Positions 7,754 through 15,526 are shown, counted from the first letter of the stretch. The stretch is 16,357 bases of DNA from Syntrophomonadaceae bacterium (GCA_007127255.1 SKZS01000117.1:1-16357), one strand, 5' to 3'. The notes: a model not told the origin generated them from the sequence alone. Program-made: numbers and translations.

Positions 7754-9418
7754 TTATTTTTCGTCCAAAACAGCTCCACTGCCGGCCGAAGATACCTGCC
7801 GGGCATACCGTTTTAAATAACCGTGATTAATTTTTGGCTCCGGAGCCTGCCAGTTTTCTCTACGTTTTTGCAGTTCATCTTTCGATACCTTTAACTCCAG
7901 GGTATGCCCGGGCAGATCGATCGATATTAAATCTCCATCTTCAACAAGGCCTATCGCCCCACCTGCAGCTGCTTCAGGAGAAACATGTCCAATTGAAGCT
8001 CCCTTGGTCGCCCCGGAAAAACGCCCATCTGTAATAAGAGCAACTTTATCATCAAGGCCCATGCCTGCAAGAACTGAAGTCGGCGCCAGCATTTCACGCA
8101 TACCCGGGCCGCCGCGCGGCCCTTCATAACGAATCACAACAACGCATCCTTTTGTTATGTGGCCATCATTAATTGCTTGAACGGCACTTTCCTCACTTTC
8201 AAAAACCCTGGCCGGGCCTGTAAAGTTCTGCATCGAAGAGGATACCGCACCCTGCTTGACTACGGCGCCTTCAGGCGACAGGTTGCAAAAAAGAACGGCT
8301 AACCCCCCCTGGGGACGATAAGGTTCTTCCACACTTCGAATTACCGACCGATCGGCGACAGCGGCTTCAGATGCATTTTCGGCAATAGTTTTGCCTGTAA
8401 CAGTAAGCAGGTCAGGATTGAGCAGTTCCGCTTTGAGCAATTCGCCAATCACAGCAGTGACCCCTCCTGCTCTACCCAGATCTTCTATGCGATCAGGCCC
8501 GGCGGGACTGAGCAGACAAAGCTGCGGGGTACATCTGCTGATTTCATTAACCCTGTTTAAATTCAAGCTAAAACCACACTCATGGGCAAGGGCAGTTAGG
8601 TGAAGCAGGGTATTGGTCGAGCACCCCAGGGCCATATCTACAGCCAGGGCGTTGTCAAAGGCTTCGTTAACCAGGATCTTATCTGCGCCAATACCTTCGG
8701 TTAACAAATCCATAATCCGGATTCCCGCTTCTTTAGCCAGCTGGATACGATCAGCACTAACTGCAGGAATAGTGCCGTTGCCGGGTAGAGCCAGCCCCAA
8801 AGCCTCTGCCATACAGTTCATTGAATTAGCGGTAAACATCCCGGCACAGGAACCGCAGCCCGGGCAAGCTTTATTCTCCATATCTGCAAGTTTTTCTTCA
8901 GATATGCGTCCCGACTGAACCGCCCCAACTCCTTCAAACACGCTGCTTAAATCGATTTTAACGCCGTTTTGCACACCAGCCAGCATCGGGCCTCCACTTA
9001 CCAGGATCGAGGGCAGCCTTAACCTTGCCGCGGCCATCATCATACCGGGAGTTATTTTGTCACAGTTAGTAATAAAAACAAGGGCATCAAAACAATGAGC
9101 TTCAACCATCAGTTCTATACTGTCGGCCACTACTTCACGGCTGGCCAGTGAATAATGCATTCCAGAGTGATTCATGGCAATACCATCGCAAATGGCTATG
9201 GTTGAAAATTCAATTGGTGTACCACCATTTATCCTTATGCCGGTTTTAACCGCTTCAGCAATGCTATCAAGGTGAACGTGGCCGGGGACTATCTCATTTG
9301 CGGAATTGACAACTCCCACTAACGGTCGGTTAAGCTCTTCGGGGTGAAAACCGGAGGCCCTAAAAAGAGAACGATGCGGGGCTCGATTGATGCCCCTGGT
9401 TACCTTATGACTTCGCAT
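7754..9418 (-). CDS. ilvD: Dihydroxy-acid dehydratase
   Basis: A 554-residue enzyme that dehydrates 2,3-dihydroxyisovalerate and 2,3-dihydroxy-3-methylvalerate to the keto acids that become valine, leucine and isoleucine. Visible motifs are NCDKITPGMMMA (C119, D120, K121) and CPGCGSCAGMFTANSMNC (185-202, with C191 the conserved cluster cysteine), plus D78 in AICDGIAMNH. At the place where the oxygen-stable plant-type [2Fe-2S] enzymes carry a further Cys (PCN-H-L), this protein reads VPGHVHL, as in E. coli, whose [4Fe-4S] cluster is oxygen-labile. That suits an anaerobe, but cluster type is inferred. The start is well placed behind TTAGGAGG. A 233-base gap separates it from ilvE upstream, unlike the tight spacing of the genes that follow. 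Confidence 0.97.
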   Translation of the reverse strand: MRSHKVTRGINRAPHRSLFRASGFHPEELNRPLVGVVNSANEIVPGHVHLDSIAEAVKTGIRINGGTPIEFSTIAICDGIAMNHSGMHYSLASREVVADSIELMVEAHCFDALVFITNCDKITPGMMMAAARLRLPSILVSGGPMLAGVQNGVKIDLSSVFEGVGAVQSGRISEEKLADMENKACPGCGSCAGMFTANSMNCMAEALGLALPGNGTIPAVSADRIQLAKEAGIRIMDLLTEGIGADKILVNEAFDNALAVDMALGCSTNTLLHLTALAHECGFSLNLNRVNEISRCTPQLCLLSPAGPDRIEDLGRAGGVTAVIGELLKAELLNPDLLTVTGKTIAENASEAAVADRSVIRSVEEPYRPQGGLAVLFCNLSPEGAVVKQGAVSSSMQNFTGPARVFESEESAVQAINDGHITKGCVVVIRYEGPRGGPGMREMLAPTSVLAGMGLDDKVALITDGRFSGATKGASIGHVSPEAAAGGAIGLVEDGDLISIDLPGHTLELKVSKDELQKRRENWQAPEPKINHGYLKRYARQVSSAGSGAVLDEK

Positions 9419-9651
9419 GATTTAAACCTCCTAAAAGCCGGATTACAAAATTTTGAGAATTAGGATTGTGCATAAATAGATTCTGAATTAATAACACCCG
9501 AATCATAAAATACTGAAATGAACCTGGATCTCCCAATAAAAGCTTACCATATGAAATATCATCTTACTTGCTCTTTTTACTTGTTTATTTCAGCTGAATC
9601 CCGATTCTGAATTTATTTTCTAATTTACAACCTTTTGCCCCTAAACCCTGG
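9419..9651 (-). other. Long AT-rich gap between ilvE and ilvD
   Basis: This non-coding stretch sits inside an otherwise compact operon. It holds two direct copies of GATTCTGAATT (plus strand 9479-9489 and 9603-9613, 124 bases apart), and a 10-base perfect palindrome TTCAGCTGAA beside the second copy (9589-9598). I see no strong promoter, terminator or T-box core on the minus strand. It may hold an internal promoter or an mRNA-processing site, but nothing in it proves that. Confidence 0.4.
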
Positions 9652-10524
9652 TTACAGCGGGGTTCCCTCGCTTTGGGTCAGTTCCCGGAATTTATCCATC
9701 AGGAGAAGGGTAATCGGACCGGGCTTCCCGGTTCCTATAGTACGCATATCTGCCTCAATGACGGGGATAACTTCCGCCGCAGTCCCGGTAAGAAAACATT
9801 CATCTGCAACGTAAACATCATGACGGGTAAAGGGCGCTTCTTCTAAAGGAATGCCTTCCTGTCTTGCCAGGTCAATCACTGCTTCCCGGGTTATACCGAC
9901 CAGGATCCCGAGATATGGCGGGGGAGTGATCAACTTGCCTTTGCGGTATATAAATATATTATCACCGGTTCCTTCACAAACATAACCCTGACTGTTAGTC
10001 ATCAAGGCTTCCAGAACACCCGCCCTGTTGGCCTCTATCTTGGCATGTATATTATTCAGGTAGTTGAGCGATTTTAGCTTTGGATCGAGGGCATCTGCAA
10101 TGTTGCGGCGTGTAGCGACGGTAACTACGGTAAGGCCTTGCTCATAGAGCTCTTCCGGGTAGAGAACAATTTTATCAGCAATGATAACCACCTGGGACTC
10201 TTTGCATTTACGCGGATCGAGGCCGAGATCACCAACCCCTCGGGAAACAACCAGCCTGATATAAGCATCTCTCAACTTGTTAGCATTGACAGTATCAACT
10301 ACGGCCTGAATCATTTCCTCTTTGCTGTAAGCAATCGGCAGCATAATAGAATGAGCCGACTCATATAATCTCTGTACATGCTCCTCCAGCTTAAAAACCC
10401 GTCCATTATAAGCCCTGATTCCTTCAAATACTCCATCACCATAAAGGTAACCGTGATCAAAAACTGAGATAACCGCCTCGTTCTCCGGAACCAATTTACC
10501 GTTCATAAATATAACCCGGTTCAT
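9652..10524 (-). CDS. ilvE: Branched-chain amino acid aminotransferase
   Basis: A 290-residue class IV (fold type IV) PLP aminotransferase that converts the keto acids of valine, leucine and isoleucine to the amino acids with glutamate as donor. The PLP lysine is K151 in LKSLNYLNNIHAK, and the cofactor-ring glutamate is E184 in CEGTGDNIF. GYLYGDGVFEGIRAY (26-39) is the usual N-terminal signature. D-amino-acid aminotransferase and aminodeoxychorismate lyase share the fold, but the VFEGIRAY signature, the KSLNYLNN motif and the place as first gene of the ilv operon favour BCAT. The ribosome site is AAGGGG, eight bases upstream. It is the first gene after the T-box terminator and so is directly under its control. 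Confidence 0.95.
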   Translation of the reverse strand: MNRVIFMNGKLVPENEAVISVFDHGYLYGDGVFEGIRAYNGRVFKLEEHVQRLYESAHSIMLPIAYSKEEMIQAVVDTVNANKLRDAYIRLVVSRGVGDLGLDPRKCKESQVVIIADKIVLYPEELYEQGLTVVTVATRRNIADALDPKLKSLNYLNNIHAKIEANRAGVLEALMTNSQGYVCEGTGDNIFIYRKGKLITPPPYLGILVGITREAVIDLARQEGIPLEEAPFTRHDVYVADECFLTGTAAEVIPVIEADMRTIGTGKPGPITLLLMDKFRELTQSEGTPL

Positions 10525-10556
10525 CTGGATCGCCCCTTCATTTATAGTGTTTAAAA

Positions 10557-10591
10557 GTATAAAAATACCCCCCGCCCAAAGGGGCGAAGGG
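10557..10591 (-). terminator. T-box intrinsic terminator
   Basis: On the minus strand a 10-bp stem (CCCUUCGCCC with GGGCGGGGGG, two U-G pairs) closes a CUUU loop and is followed by UAUUUUUAU. The 5' arm overlaps the CCCUU that pairs with AAGGG of the T-box core in the antiterminator form. The two structures therefore exclude each other, as expected for tRNA-controlled attenuation. Confidence 0.93.
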
Positions 10592-10820
10592 ACTTCCTCC
10601 GCGGTACCACCCTTTTAATGCTCTCTCGTAAACATTAAATATACTACCTCTCCATGATCATGATAACGGTATCAACCCGGCCCGGTCTACTTTAGTTTCA
10701 ACCGGACGGCTCCGGACCGACTTTCGGCAATAATCCTTACCGGTTTTCAGCTACCCCGGTTCTCTTAAAAAGTTATATTGCCTACTCCTGCCCTTCTTTG
10801 CCTTTACATTTAAATATTGC
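10557..10820 (-). promoter_or_regulatory. T-box leader, valine specifier GUC, upstream of ilvE
   Basis: A tRNA-sensing T-box leader on the minus strand. The core T-box sequence AGGGTGGTACCGCGG (10613-10599) is exact, and its UGGU bulge fits the 3' end of a tRNA with discriminator A. Stem I shows the AGUA turn (10786-10783), a perfect 7-bp helix GGCAAUA/UAUUGCC (10782-10776 with 10732-10726), the AGAGA bulge (10765-10761) and a distal loop closed by ACCGG/CCGGU. After UAUUGCC comes GAAA-GUC-G; aligned with the B. subtilis glyQS leader (CGAAA-GGC-A) this makes GUC (10721-10719) the specifier, that is valine. Uncharged tRNA-Val should stabilise the antiterminator and allow transcription of ilvE onward. 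The tRNA identity rests on this alignment by eye; the T-box itself is certain. Confidence 0.95.
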
Positions 10821-10825
10821 TTTTA

Positions 10826-10854
10826 ATTATAGCCGCCAGGCTATCTAGTGTCAA
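10826..10854 (-). promoter_or_regulatory. Consensus sigma-A promoter of the ilv-leu operon
   Basis: On the minus strand, TTGACA (10854-10849) and TATAAT (10831-10826) are both perfect consensus hexamers separated by exactly 17 bases. Transcription should begin near 10819, just ahead of T-box stem I. A promoter this strong suits a transcript whose control is by attenuation. Confidence 0.93.
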
Positions 10855-10874
10855 CAATTTGAGCCTGATTTGGT

Positions 10875-10890
10875 TAGGATAATAATCCTA
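10875..10890. repeat. Palindrome upstream of the ilv promoter
   Basis: A perfect inverted repeat TAGGAT-AATA-ATCCTA lies 20 bases upstream of the -35 element of the ilv promoter and 33 bases after the end of the carboxyltransferase gene. It could be a regulator binding site (activator position) or a weak hairpin at the end of the upstream transcript; there is no T-tract to support a terminator. Confidence 0.4.
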
Positions 10891-10923
10891 GTAATCCTTT
10901 TCCGGCTCCCCGGGACGGACAGC

Positions 10924-12429
10924 CTATCCTGCCGGATAAACGATGTTAATTTCATCGCGCCAGATCAAGGTTTCATCGACCGAGAATAAAGAATCGAGCA
11001 TTAGATTGTTTTGCTCGTTTGGCAGTCCTGCAACCCTGTTGACAGCTTTACCCCTGCTGCAGCTGCTGTTCAGTTGCAGCGGAGGCAGTAAGCCTTTACG
11101 TCTTTTAAAGAAGTCGATCGCCACATTTGGAAAAATTATATAGGAGAGTATGTCCTCATCCTGTTCAATATATTCTTCAACTTCTTGCCTTGCTTCTGCC
11201 AGCTGTGGTTTAAGCATATCTGCCGGTCTGCCTGTAATTGGCTTTTCGTCTTTGAGGACACGCGTTAAAAGATCTTGATTTATCTCTCCAGGTGGTTTCC
11301 CGTACTGACCACGCAGGTAGTTCTTAACTTCTGTTGAAACCATTTTATAGCGCTCACCTGTAAGAACGTTAGCCACCGCTTGTGAACCAACAATCTGGCT
11401 GCTTGGCGTTACCAGGGGCGGATAACCAAGATCAGCCCGCACCCGGGGCACTTCGGCTAACACATCTTTAAAGAGGTGTGTCGCTTTTTGATCCGCAAGC
11501 TGTGATGCCAGGTTTGAGATCATCCCACCGGGTATCTGATAACTGAGAACATTAGTATCAACACCCATAACTTCCCGCGGAATATCATATCCACAGCTAA
11601 TTTCCTGAAAGTGAGCACTGACTTTTGTAAGCAGCTCAAGGTCAAGCCCGGTATCATATTTTGTTCCTTTAAAAGCGGCAACCATACTGTCGGTCGCAGG
11701 TTGACTGGCTCCCATAGCAAGGGCAGCATTAGCGGTATCAATAACATCAACGCCTGCTTCAGCTGCTTTCAAATATGCCATCGAAGCCATGCCGCTGGTA
11801 TAGTGACAGTGCAACTGCACAGGAAGACCCACCTGTTCCTTGAGTTTGCCAACCAGCTCAAAAGCATCAAAAGGCGAAATAAGTCCGGCCATATCCTTAA
11901 TGCAGATCGAGTCTGCGCCCAGATCTTTTAGATCCCGGCTGACCCTGATAAAGTAATCAAGGTCATGGAACGGGCTGATAGTGTAACTTATCGTCCCCTG
12001 GGCATGGGCTCCTTCTTCCTTGGTGCAGTAAATGGCTTTTTCCATATTGCGGAGGTCATTTAACGCATCAAAAATACGAATAATATCTATCCCATTTGCT
12101 ACTGCTTTTTTGATAAATTCGGCAAGGACGTCATCGGGGTAATGACGGTAACCGACTAAATTCTGCCCGCGCAGCAGCATTTGTAACCTGGTGTTTTTAA
12201 GATATTTGCGAAACTGGCGGAGGCGATGCCAGGGGTCTTCATCAAGATAACGCATGCAGGCATCAAAAGTGGCCCCACCCCAGACCTCGAGAGAATGATA
12301 TCCGATTTGATCCATAAGCTCCAGCACAGGCAGCATCTCACTCAGGCGCATCCTGGTTGCCAGAAGCGATTGGTGGGCATCGCGAAGCGAAGTGTCAGTA
12401 ATGCCAATTTTTCTTTTTTCAGCTGTCAT
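10924..12429 (-). CDS. Biotin-dependent carboxyltransferase subunit (pyruvate carboxylase B / transcarboxylase 5S-like)
   Basis: A 501-residue carboxyltransferase of the PycB/OadA/5S family, which moves CO2 between carboxybiotin and pyruvate/oxaloacetate. TIM-barrel metal ligands are visible: D17 in TDTSLRDAHQS, K178 in ICIKDMAGL (the lysine carbamylated in this family) and H207/H209 in LHCHYTSG; spacing matches transcarboxylase 5S. The conserved C-terminal carboxylase region extends to about residue 440. No biotin-acceptor MKM motif is present, so a separate carrier and, for pyruvate carboxylase, a PycA subunit must be encoded elsewhere. The final 55 or so residues (LNSSCSRGKAVNRV to INIVYPAG) look unlike the usual linker. 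I chose ATG 12429, with GGTGG eight bases upstream, over the in-frame TTG at 12444. It lies 59 bases downstream of gyrA. Oxaloacetate decarboxylase alpha and methylmalonyl-CoA transcarboxylase 5S are the alternatives. Confidence 0.9.
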   Translation of the reverse strand: MTAEKRKIGITDTSLRDAHQSLLATRMRLSEMLPVLELMDQIGYHSLEVWGGATFDACMRYLDEDPWHRLRQFRKYLKNTRLQMLLRGQNLVGYRHYPDDVLAEFIKKAVANGIDIIRIFDALNDLRNMEKAIYCTKEEGAHAQGTISYTISPFHDLDYFIRVSRDLKDLGADSICIKDMAGLISPFDAFELVGKLKEQVGLPVQLHCHYTSGMASMAYLKAAEAGVDVIDTANAALAMGASQPATDSMVAAFKGTKYDTGLDLELLTKVSAHFQEISCGYDIPREVMGVDTNVLSYQIPGGMISNLASQLADQKATHLFKDVLAEVPRVRADLGYPPLVTPSSQIVGSQAVANVLTGERYKMVSTEVKNYLRGQYGKPPGEINQDLLTRVLKDEKPITGRPADMLKPQLAEARQEVEEYIEQDEDILSYIIFPNVAIDFFKRRKGLLPPLQLNSSCSRGKAVNRVAGLPNEQNNLMLDSLFSVDETLIWRDEINIVYPAG

Positions 12430-12488
12430 AAAGAAAACCACCAATCAAAAAGTGTCAATATTTATGGATTAGGATTATTTCTTTAACA

Positions 12489-14906
12489 TTAATCAAGGGC
12501 GATTAAGTTAACAACTCTATCGCTATGATCCAACCTGATCAGGGTTACACCGCGTGCATAACGACCCATCAGGGAAACCTTATCAACACGCTGGCGATTA
12601 ACCACGCCGCGGGCGGTAATGATGATAAATTCTTCTTCATCGCCACTTAAGACAACAAATACTGCCAGGGGCCCGCTGTGCGAGGTCGTCTTCATCCCAA
12701 TCATGCCCTTTCCACCGCGGCGATGGGAGCTAAATTCACTAACTCTGACTCTTTTGCCAAAACCTTTTGCCGAGGCAATCAATAACACCTGATCAGCGGT
12801 GATGAGGTCTGCACCGATTACCCTGTCTTCAGGCCCCAGGGTTACTGCTTTAACACCCCTTGCAGATCGACCCATTGAACGAACCTGGTCTTCAGGAAAG
12901 CGGACAAAAAGCCCTGCACTCGTTCCGACAATAACTTCTTTTTGACCATCAGTAAGACGAACAGCGATCAGTTCGTCTTCAGCAGTCAGGCTGAGAGCGA
13001 TAAGACCACTTTTACGGGTATTCCTGTATTCTTTAAGAGAGGTTTTCTTGACCATGCCCCGTGCCGTAATCATTAACAGATAACGATCATCACTGAATTC
13101 ACTAATCGGCAGGGTGGCCGTAATATATTCCTTTTCTTCAAGGGGCAGCAGGTTAACCAGGGCGGTACCACGCGATTGCCGGCTTGATTCAGGAACTTCG
13201 TGAATCTGCAGCAGATAGACTTTGCCCCTGTTGCTAAAGCAAAGCAGTTTATCATGGGTTGAAGCCACATGGCATTGCTCTACACAATCATTTTCACGGG
13301 TCTGAATACCAATTACGCCGCGCCCTCCCCGATGTTGACTGCGATAAGTAGTTAAAGGCAGTCTCTTTATATAACCACGGTCAGTCAGGGTTACGACAAC
13401 ATCTTCCTGGAAAATCAGGTCGGTTAAAACAACATCTCCTTCGTCGGCCACAATCTGGGTGCGGCGGCTGTCGCCATGTTTTTCCTGAATAACCTCCAGT
13501 TCATCTTTTATAATTTTTAAAACAAGCCCTTCATCTTCAAGAACCTTGCGCAGGTAAGCAATTCTGCTCTGCAGATCCTTTTTTTCTTCGACCAGTTTGG
13601 ATATCTCAAGCTGGGTAAGGCGCTGCAGGCGCATATCAAGGATCGCCTGGGCCTGTTTTTCAGATAAACCAAGCAGGTTCATTAACCCCTCGCGGGCAGT
13701 ATGAACATCTTTTGAACCTCTAATCAGGGCGATAACTTCATCAAGTTGATCAAGGGCAGTGAGCAGACCCTCAACTATATGCATCCTTTCTTCAGCCCGC
13801 CTTAAATCGTATTCCGAACGGCGCCGAATCACTTCTTTTTGATGCTCCAGGTAATAAGCCAACATCTGCTTTAAGTTTAAAACCTGGGGCTGACCGTCTA
13901 CCAGGGCCAGCATAATAATGCCGAATGTTTGCTGAAGAGAGGTATATTTATAGAGCTGGTTAATTATAACCTGCGGGTCGTAATCGCGCTTGATTTCTAT
14001 AACTATGCGCACTCCTGAACGGTCTGACTCATCGCGCAGGTCAGTAATCCCTTCCATTTTGCGCTCTTTTACAATCTCGGCAATTTTCTCAACAAGTTTT
14101 GACTTGTTCTGCTGATAGGGCAGTTCGCTGATAATAACCTGGTTGCGACCTTTTTCTTTCTTTTCGATCCGGGCAACGCCGCGAATTTTAATAATCCCCC
14201 GTCCTGTCTTGTAAGCAGAATATATTCCTTCCTGACCGACAATTATTCCACCGGTCGGAAAATCGGGGCCTTTGATATAATCCATTAAATCAGTTATCGC
14301 TGCCTCAGGATAAAGTATTAAATGTTTAATTGCCTCAATCAGTTCGTTCAGGTTGTGAGGAGGAATATTTGTAGCCATACCTACAGCAATTCCTGATGAC
14401 CCGTTAGCTAAAAGATTGGGAAAGCGCGATGGCAGGACAACCGGTTCTTCAAGACTTTCATCAAAGTTAGGCCTGAAGTTTACTGTCTCTTTTTTTAAGT
14501 CGGTGAGCAGTTCTCCGGCAATAGAAGAAAGGCGTGCTTCTGTATAGCGCATGGCCGCAGCTGAATCACCATCCTGGGAGCCAAAATTGCCATGCCCGTC
14601 AACAAGAGGGTAGCGGGTAGAAAAATCCTGGGCCATCCGTACAAGGGTTTCATATAAAGCAACATCGCCATGAGGATGGTACTTACCCAAAACTTCACCA
14701 ACAATCCGAGCGGATTTTCGGTAAGGTTTATCGGGGGTAGATCCCATTTCAGCCATAGCATAAAGAATCCGCCGGTGGACAGGTTTTAAGCCATCTCGCA
14801 CATCCGGCAGAGCCCTGCTGACAATAACGCTCATGGCATAGTCAAGGAAAGAAACTTTAACTTCATCATATATATTAACCGGTATTACATTTACTCGATC
14901 GACCAT
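12489..14906 (-). CDS. gyrA: DNA gyrase subunit A
   Basis: An 805-residue type IIA topoisomerase subunit that cuts and rejoins DNA and, with GyrB, adds negative supercoils. The winged-helix active site has Y121 in AAAMRYTEAR. The C-terminal beta-pinwheel carries the gyrase-specific box as QHRGGRG (524-530), plus a second HRRGGKG-type blade motif (728-734), which favours GyrA over ParC. In the quinolone-resistance region, HPHGDVALYE has V82 where E. coli has Ser83 and E86 where it has Asp87. The start has AAGGAG six bases upstream. gyrB, normally just upstream in Firmicutes, is not here; instead a small membrane protein gene precedes it by 95 bases. A tandem second gyrase or topoisomerase IV identity cannot be fully excluded without seeing the rest of the genome. 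Confidence 0.94.
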   Translation of the reverse strand: MVDRVNVIPVNIYDEVKVSFLDYAMSVIVSRALPDVRDGLKPVHRRILYAMAEMGSTPDKPYRKSARIVGEVLGKYHPHGDVALYETLVRMAQDFSTRYPLVDGHGNFGSQDGDSAAAMRYTEARLSSIAGELLTDLKKETVNFRPNFDESLEEPVVLPSRFPNLLANGSSGIAVGMATNIPPHNLNELIEAIKHLILYPEAAITDLMDYIKGPDFPTGGIIVGQEGIYSAYKTGRGIIKIRGVARIEKKEKGRNQVIISELPYQQNKSKLVEKIAEIVKERKMEGITDLRDESDRSGVRIVIEIKRDYDPQVIINQLYKYTSLQQTFGIIMLALVDGQPQVLNLKQMLAYYLEHQKEVIRRRSEYDLRRAEERMHIVEGLLTALDQLDEVIALIRGSKDVHTAREGLMNLLGLSEKQAQAILDMRLQRLTQLEISKLVEEKKDLQSRIAYLRKVLEDEGLVLKIIKDELEVIQEKHGDSRRTQIVADEGDVVLTDLIFQEDVVVTLTDRGYIKRLPLTTYRSQHRGGRGVIGIQTRENDCVEQCHVASTHDKLLCFSNRGKVYLLQIHEVPESSRQSRGTALVNLLPLEEKEYITATLPISEFSDDRYLLMITARGMVKKTSLKEYRNTRKSGLIALSLTAEDELIAVRLTDGQKEVIVGTSAGLFVRFPEDQVRSMGRSARGVKAVTLGPEDRVIGADLITADQVLLIASAKGFGKRVRVSEFSSHRRGGKGMIGMKTTSHSGPLAVFVVLSGDEEEFIIITARGVVNRQRVDKVSLMGRYARGVTLIRLDHSDRVVNLIALD

Positions 14907-15001
14907 GAAGTCTCCTTATAAAAGCAAACATATTTGGAAGGATTTACGCTTGCTAAATTTTATCACATATTTTACTTTCAGAAAAGGAATTATCTGCTGC
15001 A

Positions 15002-15526
15002 TCATTTTTTACGTTTTGAACGGCCGGTCTGTTTCGGAACCATTTTCTTTAGAAGTGAGTCCAGCTCCTTTTTGTCCACACCATTAACCTGCCATACTTC
15101 CGATCTTTTCTTTTTCCCCCTGCTGATTGAGAGAGTCACGGTGCTCTTCGACCAGCGATATGATAATATTTCGTCCCACTTCCAGAATCCTCGCGAAGTA
15201 GAAATGCCTTTTTCCCGTAAAGCAGGCTTTTCGATCTCACGCAGTATAACTGTCAGAACCAGCGCTCCATAAAAAATAGCATAGGTGTAAGGTTCTAAAA
15301 TCATGCCCTCTGAAGCAGCCGGTATATTTTGCAGATCAAAACGACTCAAAAAATATGAGGCGGCCGTGATAACAATGATTAACATGAACGAATCTGCATT
15401 GTAACGGCTGAATAATGCCCGGTTGACCTTTAGCAGCACAGAACCAAGCTGCAGGCGGCGAACATAAAGATAAACCACAACAATAAAAATCAGCAAAATG
15501 TACGGAAACATAAGCCTGATCAACAA
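15002..15526 (-). CDS. Small membrane protein, DUF5673-like
   Basis: A 174-residue protein of unknown function. Three hydrophobic segments are visible (about residues 7-22, 46-60 and 80-95), followed by a soluble, basic C-terminal domain. That domain has the pattern REKGI....GFWKWDEILSYRW...TVTLSISR, which resembles the PH-like layout of DUF5673 membrane proteins; this assignment is from memory of the family pattern. The tail ends in a run of Arg/Lys (TGRSKRKK). The start appears to be TTG at 15526, because GGGAG lies nine bases upstream; the next in-frame ATG (15511) has only a weak AGG four bases before it. It precedes gyrA on the same strand with no clear terminator between them. Confidence 0.72.
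   Translation of the reverse strand: MLIRLMFPYILLIFIVVVYLYVRRLQLGSVLLKVNRALFSRYNADSFMLIIVITAASYFLSRFDLQNIPAASEGMILEPYTYAIFYGALVLTVILREIEKPALREKGISTSRGFWKWDEILSYRWSKSTVTLSISRGKKKRSEVWQVNGVDKKELDSLLKKMVPKQTGRSKRKK

Noticed and set aside
10924..12444. TTG at 12444 as start of the carboxyltransferase
   Set aside because: The GGTGG ribosome site falls on it and is correctly spaced only for the ATG at 12429.
12453..12458. Perfect TTGACA on the minus strand ahead of the carboxyltransferase gene
   Set aside because: A -10 element at the correct distance would touch the start codon at 12429, leaving no leader or ribosome site in the transcript.
12489..14906. Topoisomerase IV subunit A (ParC)
   Set aside because: A near-canonical GyrA box (QHRGGRG) and a full six-bladed-length C-terminal domain favour gyrase.
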